64,000 nucleotides of DNA from Phoronis australis (taxonomy: Eukaryota > Phoronida > Phoronidae), in assembly GCA_002633005.1 (NCBI GenBank), contig NMRA01000062.1, positions 731,981-795,980 on the forward strand. The letters are read 5' to 3'. Below, piece by piece: positions 46,701 through 58,727 of this stretch (positions are counted from its first letter, which is position 1; each line of letters opens with the position of its first letter). The notes beneath the pieces are model-generated. The model was not told where the DNA came from, did no database searches, and worked only from the letters and a program-made list of their open reading frames with translations. Position numbers and translations under genes: made by a program.

Positions 46701-49700
46701 CCAAGTCCAGGTACATTACCGGAAAGACCAAATCCGCTTTCTTCTTGTTTTTTTCCCTCAATCCCGAAAGCACCGTCTTGGTCTACAGTTGGCGTGTCAA
46801 TTCCAGCAGATATTCCAAGTCCGGCTATTCCACCGGAAAGACCAAAACTGCTTTCTTCTTCATTCCCTCCTTCAATTCCGATTGCAATGTCTTTGTCCAC
46901 AGTTGGCTTGTCAATTTTACCAGATATCCCAAGTGCAGGTATATTACTGGAAAGACCAAAACCGCTTTCTTCTTGGTTTTTTCCCCCACTCCCGAATGCA
47001 CTGTCTTTGTCAACAGTTGGCGTGTCAATTTCAGCAGACATTCCAAGTCCGGCTATTCCACCGGAAAGACCAAAACCACTATCATCTTTTTTTCCTCCCT
47101 CACTCCCGATTCCGATGTCTTTGTCAACATTTGGCATGTCCGTTTTAGCAGATATTCCAAGTCCAGGTAAATTACCGAAAAGACCAAAACCGCTTTCTTC
47201 TAGGTTTCTTCCTTCACTCCCGAATGCACTGTCTTTGTCCACCGTTGGCGTGTCAATTCCAGCAGATATTCCAAGTCCTGCTATTCCACCGGAAAGACCA
47301 AAACCACTATCATCTTTATTTCCTCCCTCATTTCCGATTCCGATGTCTTCTTCAACATTTGGCATGTCCGTTTTACCAGATATTCCAAATCCAGGTACAT
47401 TACCAGAAAGACCAAAATCGCTTCCTTCTTGGTTTTTTCCCTCACTCCCGAATGCACTGTCTTTGTCGAAAGTTGGCGTGTCAATTCCAGCAGATATTCC
47501 AAGTCCGGCTATTCCACCGGAAAGACCAAACCCGATTTCCTTTACATGTCCTCCCTCACTTCCGAGTCCGACGTCTTTGTCAACATTTGGCGTGTCAATT
47601 CCAGCAGATATTCCAAGTTCGGCTATTCCACCAGAAATACCATAACTGTCTTGTTCTTCATTCGCTCCTTCACTTCCGATTGCAATGTCTTTGTCCACAC
47701 TTGGCTTGTCAATTTTCCCAGATATCCCAAGTGCAGGTATATTACTGGAAAGACCAAAACCGCTTTCTTCTTGGTTTTTTCCCCCACTCCCGAATGCACT
47801 GTCTTTGTCAACAGTTGGCGTGTCAATTTCAGCAGACATTCCAAGTCCGGCTATTCCACCGGAAAGACCAAAACCACTATCATCTTTTTTTCCTCCCTCA
47901 CTCCCGATTCCGATGTCTTTGTCAACATTTGGCATGTCCGTTTTAGCAGATATTCCAAGTCCAGGTAAATTACCGAAAAGACCAAAACCGCTTTCTTCTA
48001 GGTTTCTTCCTTCACTCCCGAATGCACTGTCTTTGTCCACCGTTGGCGTGTCAATTCCAGCAGATATTCCAAGTCCTGCTATTCCACCGGAAAGACCAAA
48101 ACCACTATCATCTTTATTTCCTCCCTCATTTCCGATTCCGATGTCTTCTTCAACATTTGGCATGTCCGTTTTACCAGATATTCCAAATCCAGGTACATTA
48201 CCAGAAAGACCAAAATCGCTTCCTTCTTGGTTTTTTCCCTCACTCCCGAATGCACTGTCTTTGTCGAAAGTTGGCGTGTCAATTCCAGCAGATATTCCAA
48301 GTCCGGCTATTCCACCGGAAAGACCAAACCCGATTTCCTTTACATGTCCTCCCTCACTTCCGAGTCCGACGTCTTTGTCAACATTTGGCGTGTCAATTCC
48401 AGCAGATATTCCAAGTTCGGCTATTCCACCAGAAATACCATAACTGTCTTGTTCTTCATTCGCTCCTTCACTTCCGATTGCAATGTCTTTGTCCACACTT
48501 GGCTTGTCAATTTTCCCAGATATCCCAAGTGCAGGTATATTACTGGAAAGACCAAAACCGCTTTCTTCTTGGTTTTTTCCCCCACTCCCGAATGCACTGT
48601 CTTTGTCAACAGTTGGCGTGTCAATTTCAGCAGACATTCCAAGTCCGGCTATTCCACCGGAAAGACCAAAACCACTATCATCTTTTTTTCCTCCCTCACT
48701 CCCGATTCCGATGTCTTTGTCAACATTTGGCATGTCCATTTTAGCAGATATTCCAAGTCCAGGTACATTACCGGAAAGACCAAAACCGCTTTCTTCTTGG
48801 TTTCTTCCCTCACTCCCGAATGCACTGTCTTTGTTCACAGTTGGCGTGTCAATTCCAGCAGATATTCCAAGTCCGGCTATTCCACCGGAAAGACCAAACC
48901 CCCTTTCCTTTGCATTTCCTCCCTCACTTCCGAGTCCCACTTCTTTGTCAACATTTGGCGTGTCAATTCCAGCAGATACTCCAAGTCCGGCTATTCCACC
49001 GGAAAGACCACAACTGCTTTCTTCTTCATTCCCTCCTTCACTTCCCATTGCAATATCTTCGTCCACAGTTGGCTTGTCAATTTTACCAGATAGTCCAAGT
49101 CCGGCATTTCCACCGGAAAGACCAATACCGCTTCCCTCAGCATTTTCTCCTTCACTTCCAATTGCGGCGTCATTGTCAACATTTGGAGTGTCAATTCCAG
49201 CCGATATTCCAAGTCCGGCTATTCCACCAGAGAGACCAAAACTGCTTTCATCTTCCTTCCTTCCTTCATTTCCGATTGCAATGTCTTTTTCGACAGTTGG
49301 CGTGTCCGTTTTACTAGATATTCCAAGTCCAGGTACATTACTGGAAAGACTAAAACCACTTTCTTCTTGGTTTCTTCCCTCACTCGCGTTTGCAAAGTCA
49401 ACCTTCGGCGTGTCAATTCCTGCAGTTATTCCTAATCCTGTTATTGCACCGGAAATACCAAAACCACTATCTTTTTCATTTCCTCCCTCACTTCCGATGT
49501 CTTTGTCAACATTTGGCATGTCCGTTTTACCAGTTATTCCTAGTCCAGGTATGTTTCCGGAAAGACCAAAACCGCTCTCTTCTTGATTTCTTCCCTCACT
49601 CCCGATTGCAACGTCTTTGTCAACGGTTGGCGTATCAATTTCAGCGTTTTCATTCGATAAGTCAACTTTCACAGACCCTTGAACACCATCGATTTGCTTG

Positions 49701-50187
49701 TCATGTGTTTTTTTGTTCAAAGCAAGATCTGGCAGGTCCAATTCAACGCCAACTGAATCAGATGTTGTGTCTTGGTAATCAGTGGATTCAGGTGAGTTGG
49801 CGGCAGGTGAATTCTCGCCCTGGACTGTTGGCAAATGCACACCATTGTCTACTAGACACTTACCATTGGTTGCTGGAATCCCAACGCTCAATGACGCACC
49901 AGTGTGGCCTTCCGCACTTGTGTTTTGTTCTAGTCTAGCTTCATCCTTTTCCGTGTTGAGTGAAAAACCTGTGGCGGCGCTATCATCCGGTAAACCGACG
50001 TCTAAAGACACCCTCTTGTCTTGTTGGTCGTGTTGTGAACCAATCCCAACATTTAAAGCGGGTAAACCGATATGTCCTGAAATAAAATTTTTGGAAGTAT
50101 ATTTATCTTCATTTTCTCTTCCATCCGTGTCTATCGTTGATACCTCTTCCTCATATGATTTTGAAGCTGATAATTTGACAGCACCAC
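40718..50187 (-). CDS. AHNAK-like gene, giant terminal exon (9.47 kb)
   Basis: Acceptor AAAATTTTTAG at 50188. The frame runs 3155 codons to TGA. It starts GGAVKLSASKSYEEEVST and includes GHIGLPALNVG, so the true frame extends about 58 codons beyond the GTG at 50011, which is internal. Holds the 38-residue array (49640-46270) and the basic-module tail (46210-40990). Long antisense frames across it are by-products of the 114-bp period. Confidence 0.9.
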
Positions 50188-53100
50188 CTAAAATTTTTAG
50201 GCATGTGTTTTATTTACAAGGAAGGGCAATGACCTAATTTGCGGTGCCGTCAAATTTTTGTAAATAGTAGGTTGCCTTCTTAAGACAGCGTAAATGATCG
50301 CTGCTGCCCGTCCTCTCCCATTACACCAGACTCTTTGGAGGTTTCCAAAGTCCCTGAGCTACCAGTTATGCCGGGAACTTCTCTGCAAAGTTCTGGCTCA
50401 TGTGAAGTTGTTTAGAGATTTGTATCATGGGGTGTTTTGTGGCTTATAAAAGGGTTAGGTCACGCAACATCAGTCTCACCTTTTAATGCAGGACTATCTA
50501 CGCCTGCCGACGCACCTGATGAAGCTGGACAGTCTGCCTTTTCATTTGGATTAGGTGCTGTATTGTCCCCTTGTTGTACATCGGGCCCATCGACTGCAGC
50601 CGAAAAGTGAATTTGCGCTTCCGGAAGTCCAACCTGTGGAGTTTTCTCCTTGGCGTCATCATCATCATCATCTGAAACAAGATGAGAGGCAATTTGCTAA
50701 AGAGAAATATAACAGAAACGTTACGATCATAGTTTTTGAAATTGAAGCCTGTATTGCAGGCTACTAGTTTGTTTCGTTGGCGACGTTAAATGCAACTGTC
50801 ACCGCACTTTAACACGTCTTGCACTCATTTATATAGAACATATTTATTTTTGCGATTCCTTGAAACTGACGGAAACGCATGTTGTGTGCTAATGATAGGT
50901 TTTAAATTTCCAATATTTCTCCTAATCGTTGACTTGCGGGAGTAAATGTCCTACGTTAGGACNAAACACATCTACATTTCTCGGAATCATATGGGAAGGA
51001 ATCACACGCTCATCATGGCTGGTGGACTTTAGAATTCTTACACACCATTCGAAATTAGTTCCAGATTGCTACATTCATTTATTTTAGGCCTGATACAATT
51101 GTGATTCGCCGGTTATTGTTCTTGAACATGCCGTTGAATTCATACGTTTTAGATCTCCTCAAGCAAGCTTGGGCATCTGTCACGGGTGTTGTGAATCGAA
51201 CTGAGCACCGACGTTTGGAATTATTTATGACATGATTTGGTCTGAAAAATAAGTTTTAAACTCGCCAGCTGTCCACATTTCAATAACTGCTCGCCCAAAT
51301 TCCTTAATCCTGGTAATTTGATATTTCGCTGTTTCGATCTCATGCTTACGACGTGCTTTAACCATCGAGCCGATTATTGTATCCATTTCGTACTTGGGTT
51401 TTCGTATCAGGTTCCCAGCGCGTGGTGTGGCTAACAATGAACTGTTGCCCTACATTAAAGTGGACTACAATGCACCAACTTGACACTCTTCATTTACTGG
51501 CTCCACCCGTGACAAGATCTACCTATTTTAGATTATTTTTTTGGATAATTAAGTTAATTACGCACTGCAAATTCAGATGACATTGCGCTTGAATGTTGAA
51601 ATAATGGACGTGGCTAAGGGGCGTATAGGTTATATTGACCAAAAAAAACAAGTGTTCTCCTAATAATTAACCGAAGTTATTGACTCGTCCTTGAGATTTT
51701 CACGTCTCGCCACATAACCGGCTTTTTCTCGGCTTCGCCAAATCGACTTAATTTGAACTTAGGAACACTAGTTCTCAAAAACGGCTTATTAGATTTTGCT
51801 GAACCTTTCCAAACTAAATATGTATTCATCAGTCTCAAAAACGCTGTTAGGACTTTCGATATAAAGGCCTAAGATTTTGCACAATGTAGCAAAGACAAAT
51901 ACGACTTCTATTTTTTACAGTGATACCTTACGATTTGCTAGTTAATTGTCATAGAAATCAAACGAAAAGGCTAATCGTATATTCCTAACAGCGTTTTGGA
52001 GGTAACTGGTGACGTTTTCATTTAAAAAAGCTTCCTCAAAATCGATCGTGGGTTTCTTTGCCATGAATGTACCTTTATTAAACGTAGACTTTCGACTTAA
52101 AAAGTTGTTAACGTACTAATAATAATGACACATAAATACAAAACATATTCTTATATTCCCTCATCTCCTTTCGTTCAAACAATGTTCTGAGTTGGAACAG
52201 CCTATATTTTGATATACGATGGAGGCCACTAAACAAGGTGTGGGATAAGCTTAAAAAGGTTGCTTCTTGCCGTGTTGATCGGTGGTAAGTGGCTCACTGA
52301 ACAGATGTAAACCAGGTGTGCGTCAGTTGCTCTGATACGTATGCAGCAAGATACAGTAAGAATGAAAATCACTGTGGTGATGATAGAACTCAGTGCCATC
52401 CTACTTCAATTGTGTTTTTATGAATCAGCGCCTCCATGTGGTGTTAGAAAGAAGTATTAGTCTTCTTACGCGCCATATGGTCACATCACTTGTGCTATAG
52501 TTAAGTCTGAAACGACCTTTGTCCCAAACGGGACTCATCTGCTAACTGTGCAGACGCTCTAGTCCACTAAAGTATCAGGACCATCAGGCGGGACCCAAGA
52601 ACAAACTAAACTACATGTAGCTTAGAAATTGTTTAGCCTCAAGAAAATGAAATGTGGTCAGGTGTTTTTCGCCATCTTCGGAGCGAAACGCTCCGTGGTC
52701 TGTCTTTACAAATGTACCTAACACATTGAACAGGCATCAAACTTTTCCTTGATAGACGAAAGTTATAGGTGGCGGATGACGAAACTGATAATTCAGGATT
52801 CGTCTGGCGGCTGGTGCATTTTGTAGCAAAACGCGTGCGCAGGAGACAATACTTGAGAGGAGTGATTTCAAACCACAGTGATGACGACTACGACAACCGT
52901 TGACAACAGTTCATATTAGTGAGAGAAAACTTGTGACCTATGTTGAATTAGCCTTAGAAATGACAAAACATTTTCAATAATAGTAACATCAAAACATTCG
53001 GCCCGAGGACTACATAAACTACTCGACTCTGGCTTATAAGCTAATTCCACGGAAACGAAAAAATGAAGTTACACTGTACTTGTAGACGATTATTTGAGCT

Positions 53101-56100
53101 GAGGAAACAATTACAATAATATACCAGATGCTGTTATTCTTACGAGTTCACTATTTTCCAACACATCAAATTTTTATTCCCGAAAGTTAGTGTAACAGCA
53201 ATTCGTACGTACTCTAATAAATAGACCACAGTGTTGGAAGTCGACTTGGCCTGGAGACCCCGGCAGAGAATTGGAAAACTATTTCAATTTTGTTTACAAT
53301 GGTGTGCACCATTCAGGATGTCATATGTTTATTTATAATAGATTCCTTGTCACTACAAAGTTCTGATCCTCATTAAAAGGGTCTATCTCAGGTACGTTTT
53401 TCTCTATGTTGGCGTATAATTCCGCGTTTTTTCAGTGCACACCTATTTTTAAGGCTACAATTAATACTTTCAAACTTAGTATTAAAAGTGTCTGTAATTT
53501 ACTTAACCATTCTTACATCGTTCTTGTCTTAATTGACGTCATTTCCACTATTGTAAATACTCTCGCTATTTAGTGTCATCTATTTATTTCACTTCTCTTA
53601 ATTAAATTTTCATCGTCCTCGACATTTATTTATTATCTGAATTCTCAACCTGTTTTAATTGTATATTTATTACATGTATTTAATCATTGTTTTACTTATT
53701 TATTGTATTAACTTACTGTTTTATATTTTGTTGTTGAGGGCCCTCTTGGAAAGCGGTGCTATCACTGAAGAGGCCAGACTCATTTTACAATAAATGAAAA
53801 TAAAATAAAAAATTGACAGCTCGGCCTGCCTATTTGACCTGCAGATATCCATTTACTACGTTTGCCAACCCTACCGTGTACAGTTGCTAGGCGACAAGAG
53901 CGACTTTCGTGAAAATGGTAGATAATTTCACATCTAATTACTAACAATGAATAGCACGCGAACTATTTTCATATTACTCCTCATTGCATTGACAAGAAGA
54001 TCCTATATGATGCCTTCATAAAAACTTTAAGGTCAGGAGCCCGTTACATTCATTTTTGACTTAAGTCTAAGATTTGTCTCAACTTCCAAACTTTGAAACT
54101 TCCACAACCGGTAAGTTAGTCAAAATTCAGACAAAGTCAAACACTGAAGATCGCTTTCTTGAACGGACTTGAGACGAATTTAATTTTTTTCCTAATATTG
54201 GCTGGGATTTAAGATTTGTCTTGTCTATGTTAGTTTTCTTGGAACGTGCCCCAGGATTAGAAACAGTATTCAGCCAACTGTAATTTCTCAACGATCACTT
54301 GCAATTGCATACCACAAAGGAGACAGGTTGATAAGTATAGGAACTATTGGGACAACCAATGGCGCAATAAATGTGGACCATCGCACATGAACAACTCCTA
54401 TACTAGTAAATATCTTCCACCTCTCTATCTGTTTAAACGACGTAAAGAGGGCCATTCTTCACATGCCCTTCCCTTTGGATATCTATCTTATTCAAGAATG
54501 GCTTATGCAACTCCAATTACCGGGCTTATGTGTAGTGGGAGTGCTACTCTGCTACTGGCAAGGCATGTTTACACACCTTTGTATTCACACCTGTAAGATG
54601 GTCATTATACACCACGCAAGAGTACAACTGCTCCCGAAGATGTCATGATAAGAATGTTCAACACCTTTACAACCAAAGAAATCACTGGCGTCATGTCCAG
54701 TAGACTGACTACACCGCGGCCACAATGTTATACAACGTACGAGATGATAACTGCGCTGATTATGTCGAGAGCGGTGCTATGCAAGACGATATAAACGAGG
54801 GCGGAGCCCAAGAGATTTGTTCGCATATCACGAGTCGTGGTAAACGTTGCGTGACAACGATGCGAATTTACCAAATCTGTTGCTGATGAGTCAAGCGGGG
54901 TTTTTGCAAAACAAAAACGGGTAGATGTTTCTTTTTTGAACCGGAAAACTTTTTGCATATATGAAGGAGGATACACATATGAATATCGGACGGCCATGAG
55001 CATAACAGAGTAGAAGCCGACTACCACTAGACTCCAAGACGTGCGACGTCTTTGCGGCAAGTGGTTCAAGAATTTGGAATTGCCTTTAATAGACGACACT
55101 AACCGTGGGCGTTACATTTGTCTAAAAAAATGTGCGTAAAATTGAACCACACCAATAAAATATCCGTGAAATTTAAAGGTTTTCATTACACTATATTTCC
55201 ATTTCTTGGAATTGTAAATTCTATCTGTTTTTTCCAAGTTCGCTTAGGAGTAGGACTCTTGTTCGCCGTAACAATGAGTCACTCGTTGGCCAGTAGAGGT
55301 CGCCGAAGTTACTGTCATAAACATTCATTTCGCGTATTTTAGCATGTGTTCATTCTAATTTTCGTCAGTGTTCAATTACTATCAAAGTAAAAACACTCGC
55401 GACTATTCGTGTGCTTTTTAGCTTCTTCTTAGATTTAATTTTGTTTAGTATTTAATTTTGTATTTGGCAACCAGCAGCACCAATGAGTAGATGAAAGTAT
55501 ATTGAAGCTAGGAACCTAGATTGAAGATTAGGGGCCCGTTGCAAGAGACTCACATGTAAGTTCATTTTTAACTTAAGTCTAAAATTTGTCTCAGCCTCCA
55601 AATTTGAAACTTCCACATACGCTGAGTTAGTCAAATTTGAGAAAAACCTAAGTAAAAAATTAAGTTTAAGTTAAAATCACTTTCTTTGAAAGGACAAATT
55701 TAAATATTACTTTAAAATTGGCTAAAATTTAATATTTGTCTTAGCTAAGACAGTTTTCTTGGAACACACTCTATACCTATAATATACATGTACCGACGAG
55801 TTTTCCGCAGCGAAATAACTATGGTAATTCCTGGTGCTAGTGCCCAAAGTTCAATGAGGAAGTAAGGCAGCTATTTTACGAGTAAAACATGGAAAATTAT
55901 TCTTCCTTGCTTCACCATTGCATAACAAGGATATTGTGCGGCCGTGTCATCACGGACGTGTGTATGCCTGTCTTTTGATTTACAAATTAATTACAAGCAT
56001 ATCTGAATGGACAAGCGATTTCAAATATATATCTATTCTCTCTAGGTGTCAGCGGTAGACAAGAGGACTTGACAGTTATTATCCTTCATAATTAGATTTT

Positions 56101-57573
56101 TAGCGAGGGCATATTATCAATGTAGACTTGATTAATCGTTTCTTTCGTTTAATGGTGTAATCACGAGTGACGCGTACGGTAAGTTTTGTTGTTGTCAAAT
56201 CCTTGCACATAAAGTTTTATGGATTACATGATACCACGCAATTGCACCTCGAGTAGTCCTTGCTGAACAATAGTGCTGTAGATATATTACGTAACCGTTA
56301 AATTTTAACGTGATGGGAATTTTGAGCTGCAAGCCACTCCTGACGGGATACACGACCTATTTGTATACGAATTTATTGTTCGTTAAGCCCATGGGGAAAA
56401 TACTCTTGAGTACCTAAAACTGAATAAAACGACAACAATTAACCTTAACTCGAGAATAGTTCTAAACTGTTACAAAACCTTAAAGTTGGAAAGTTGGAAA
56501 TTAAGCGAATTAATTTGCAGAAGTGTGTGTGGGTGTGTGTGTGTGTACGTTCGTGCGTGCGTGCGTGTGTGTGGGGGGGGTTAAATCATTCAGCGGATAC
56601 GATCAAAGTCTAACGATCAATTCGGTGACAAAATATCACGCGAAACTTTATACAGAGTTAAAAAATAATCGTAAGCTGCTGTTTGTTTACTTTTTCTTTT
56701 CCATGAATATCTCTGTCATTAGACCCTTCATATTGACTTAGCTCCGGTCTGAGCGGAGCGTCGACGTAATGAGCGCATTTAACTGGACCGTTCATACTGG
56801 TTTCGGTAGTTAATGAACATCGAAGTAAAAGGTTGGTGACGCTGTCGTCATCGAAGTTATCGCAAGGTAGCGCTGCACGCTAAGATTTTTTTCAGTGAGA
56901 CAATTTGAGAACCTTTACATGTGCTAAATGACATTAAACTTATTTTTAAATCGATTAGTTGTTAGTAGACGAAAATATAAGCAGCTATCAGTGACGACAC
57001 TACCCTGTAACTGTTGACGATAACAGTGGCACCTGGCGATAACTTCGATTGGACCGAAGCGTTCATACTGCACCGCAGCGTCGACGCTGTGCTATTAAAT
57101 CCACCTGTTAACTGCGATGTTAACTGGAGCTGTTAACTGTGATCCAGGACTGGAGTTATGCGTTCATACTGACCGCAACTCCGCAAGCCATCGACGCGTC
57201 GACGTTAGTATGAAAGGCCCTTATAGAGCGTTTCAGAAAAATGTTTATTCGACCCTGATATCATGTAGTGTCGGAAGTTTAAATAGGCTGATCGGGGTGC
57301 TTTTAGCTCTCATTAGATTTGAATTTGCAAGGCGAAGGTCCCCACATCGTGACCAGGGGCGGATCCAGGACAGAATATTAACCAGGATTCTGCCGTCAGA
57401 CATTCAGACTCCGAATTGCCAAATGGAATATGGGGAGTTTTAAAGGGGGCCGTGGCCCCCTTGGCGCCCTCTAAATCCGCTAATGGTGACTCACCGGAAT
57501 CGAAGCCCAGTCTGTCCTTTACTTCTTCAAACACGTTTTTGAAGAAAGCCATGTTTGTGAATCTTCAGTTTAT
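40718..57573 (-). CDS. AHNAK-like giant repeat protein (3 coding exons, about 3239 aa)
   Basis: Exons on the minus strand: 57573-57495 (ATG at 57552), 50671-50480, 50187-40718 (TGA at 40720-40718). Both introns are phase 1 with GT/AG ends, and the joined coding length (58+192+9470 nt) is an exact multiple of three. Order: N-terminus MAFFKNVFEEVKDRLGF then an Asp run; acidic linker; about 29 repeats of 38 residues (~266-1389; core GISAGIDTPNVDKD, GSEGGN, SGFGLSGGIAGL); then a tail of alternating basic modules: LFGKLKRRLSGK type at about 1409, 1736, 1974, 2257, 2684, 3002, and KISDFFDGVKNRFSSP type at about 1482, 1772, 2059, 2344, 2721, 2896, 3126. No PDZ domain or membrane segment. The repeat style and giant last exon resemble AHNAK/periaxin, but orthology is not shown. 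Role inferred: flexible cytoplasmic or submembrane scaffold. Confidence 0.85.
46270..49640 (-). repeat. 38-residue (114-bp) tandem repeat array, about 29 units
   Basis: Period 114 bp. Three unit flavours alternate: DTP-N/T-VDKD, DMPNVDKD and DKP-S/T-VDKD, each followed by GSEGG, an acidic or amide patch, SGFGLSG and a hydrophobic-Gly segment. One unit near 46420 is truncated (..SEGG joined directly to ISGKIDTP). Confidence 0.92.
46923..48736 (-). repeat. 798-bp higher-order repeat, two full copies plus partial third
   Basis: Seven 114-bp units form a 798-bp block. 46923-47720 and 47721-48518 read as identical as far as I compared, and a third copy starts at 48519 and diverges at about 48736. 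Recent unequal crossing-over, or an assembly duplication. Confidence 0.9.
50480..50671 (-). CDS. AHNAK-like gene, exon 2
   Basis: Acceptor CTTGTTTCAG, donor GTGAGA. 192 nt, phase 1 at both ends. Encodes an Asp run, AKEKTPQVGLPEAQIHF and ..ASAGVDSPALKG. The PxVGLPxA style matches the start of the terminal exon (GHIGLPALNVG). Confidence 0.82.
54036..54252. mobile_element. MITE, relative of 836-1092
   Basis: GGAGCCCGTT at the left and GGAACGTGCCCC at the right, with TTTTTGACTTAAGTCTAAGATT and CTTTGAAACTTCCACA inside. Part of the left TIR (the CCAAGAAACTGACTTA segment) is deleted. Confidence 0.75.
55531..55771. mobile_element. MITE, relative of 836-1092
   Basis: Starts GGGGCCCGTTGCAAGAG, ends CAGTTTTCTTGGAACACACTC; same internal words as 836-1092. 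The right terminus is more decayed. Confidence 0.72.
56522..56580. repeat. GT / CGTG microsatellite
   Basis: Runs of GTGTGT, then GTGC repeats, then GTGTGTGGGGGGGG. Confidence 0.9.
56723..57221. mobile_element. ~500-bp TIR-like element
   Basis: Left ACCCTTCATATTGAC and right end (reverse complement GCCTTTCATACTAACG) are imperfect inverted repeats, and both are followed by GTCGACG words. GTTCATACTG recurs inside three times. No ORF. Confidence 0.5.
57354..57485 (+). mobile_element. CAGGGGCGG element next to the exon-1 splice donor
   Basis: Starts CAGGGGCGGATCCAGG, ends AAATCCGCTAATG, flanked by GTGAC at 57349-57353 and 57486-57490. The right TSD overlaps positions +5 to +9 of the AHNAK-like exon-1 intron. 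Confidence 0.9.
57495..57573 (-). CDS. AHNAK-like gene, exon with start codon
   Basis: Strong acceptor CTGGTTTGTTTCAG-like tract (GGTTGTTTCAG) ends at 57574; 21 nt of 5' UTR; ATG at 57552; 19 codons plus one base; donor GTGAGT (57494-57489). The phase-1 end joins exactly to the next exon. The peptide FFKNVFEEVKDRLGF resembles the KISDFFDGVKNRF modules of the terminal exon, supporting membership of the same gene. The acceptor implies an upstream non-coding exon, not located. Confidence 0.75.
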
Positions 57574-58727
57574 CTGAAACAACCAGGAAAAAGGTATCAA
57601 CTGAAATTATCCCTCTCCACGGCCGCAGCGTGCGCCTCCGTCGTAACACGCGTTCAGCAGCCTACTTCGCCTCCCTACTGGTTCCTGTAGAGTTCACGTG
57701 AAGAACAGTTGTGGACACAACAATGTGATGATGTCCAAACAGTAACCATCTCGTAAGGCGTTTACGTAAAATGTAAGTTGGCCGTGAAGTACCCAAACTG
57801 TATGGGGAATTCACGTACGCAGAACAGGCTGGAATTACAGTAGGGGTAGAGCTCTCACGTGCGTTGCCTAGGATAAAGACTGTTCTTAATGCATTAAATT
57901 GCTTTAAAAAGTGACAATTTTCTCATTATAAACCATCCTATGTAAATGTGGAAACTTTTAAAGATACATCTTTAAAAAACGTTGTTTACTTCATGTTGTG
58001 GGTGGAGCTCTCTGTTGTTGCGCGTGATAAGACATGCAGTTTAGTAAAGGCCTCAACCGAAAGATTCGCCGCAGCTGACTTCTATTATTCCATATTGCAA
58101 TTTGGAATTAGCTAGTGCTCTGTGGAGGTTCCCTAGTTGCGACTATAAACAATGGGTGAGTGTTACTTGTTACTGAATATTAGTCAACAAGACTGCAGTA
58201 CGCTCGCTTAGTTGAACAGAAGTTAGCAGATTGGGTTCTGTATCAACGATTTTATGCGCCCACGGAAATTATGGTCGCTTATAGTCGGCATTCCATCCGT
58301 CGCCCGTGGTCCGTCGTTGTTTCCTTTGTCTCAACAACCACTTGACGATTCATGATGAAATTTGGCGTAGTTATATCAAGGAGTGTAGTGCAATAGGAGA
58401 GCTCACTTGTGAGTTTGCCGCCAAGTGGTGAATAACCAACGGTCACGTGCGAAGTGCGAGACCAAAAAGGTAGAGCGCATTAATTGCAGTGCGATAAAAT
58501 GCGCTAATTTCTCCACAAAAACCCCCCTAAAGATCCAGAAAGGTATAGACGATTTGTTATTCAATAATATGTACATATTGTCCTTCATTTTGTGTGTTCT
58601 GTTCACGGTTGGATGACATAGACAGGTTTGTTGTGTAACTTTGTTGGAATTTTTTGGGGAAAGTGAGAACTATACATTTTTGAAAACCTCATGGAATGAA
58701 AAATCAGAAAATAATTGATTCCATTTT
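57574..58727. other. 5' flank of AHNAK-like gene
   Basis: Should contain the upstream non-coding exon or promoter of the minus-strand gene; none was identified. 58260-58400 resembles the TTTGGCAA repeat family (GATGAAATTTGGCGTAG). Confidence 0.4.

Larger units (their letters stand above)
50672..57353 (-). other. intron 1 of the AHNAK-like gene (6.8 kb)
   Basis: Holds two MITEs (54036-54252, 55531-55771), a GT microsatellite, a degraded tRNA-SINE near 52530-52600, a TIR-like element at 56723-57221 and the CAGGGGCGG element next to the donor. An unexplained 71-codon charged frame sits at 51437-51225. No other exon was recognised. Confidence 0.6.

Noticed and set aside
46368-49586. Long plus-strand frames (182-425 codons) rich in Ser/Pro or Cys/Leu/His
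   Set aside because: Antisense or shifted readings of the 114-bp array in the AHNAK-like exon; they recur with the 798-bp block and have no independent support.
50009-50011. GTG as start codon of the giant ORF
   Set aside because: Eukaryotic genes do not normally start at GTG, the frame is open upstream to a splice acceptor at 50188, and phase-matched upstream exons supply an ATG at 57552.
54728-55099. 123-codon minus-strand frame with hydrophobic stretches
   Set aside because: Length is within chance expectation for 64 kb on two strands, no family resemblance, and it lies in an intron with no clear splice context.
40718-57573. Orthologue of vertebrate AHNAK
   Set aside because: Only the repeat style and gene layout are similar. 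No PDZ domain and no AHNAK-type repeat sequence match could be shown by eye, so it is called AHNAK-like without a symbol.
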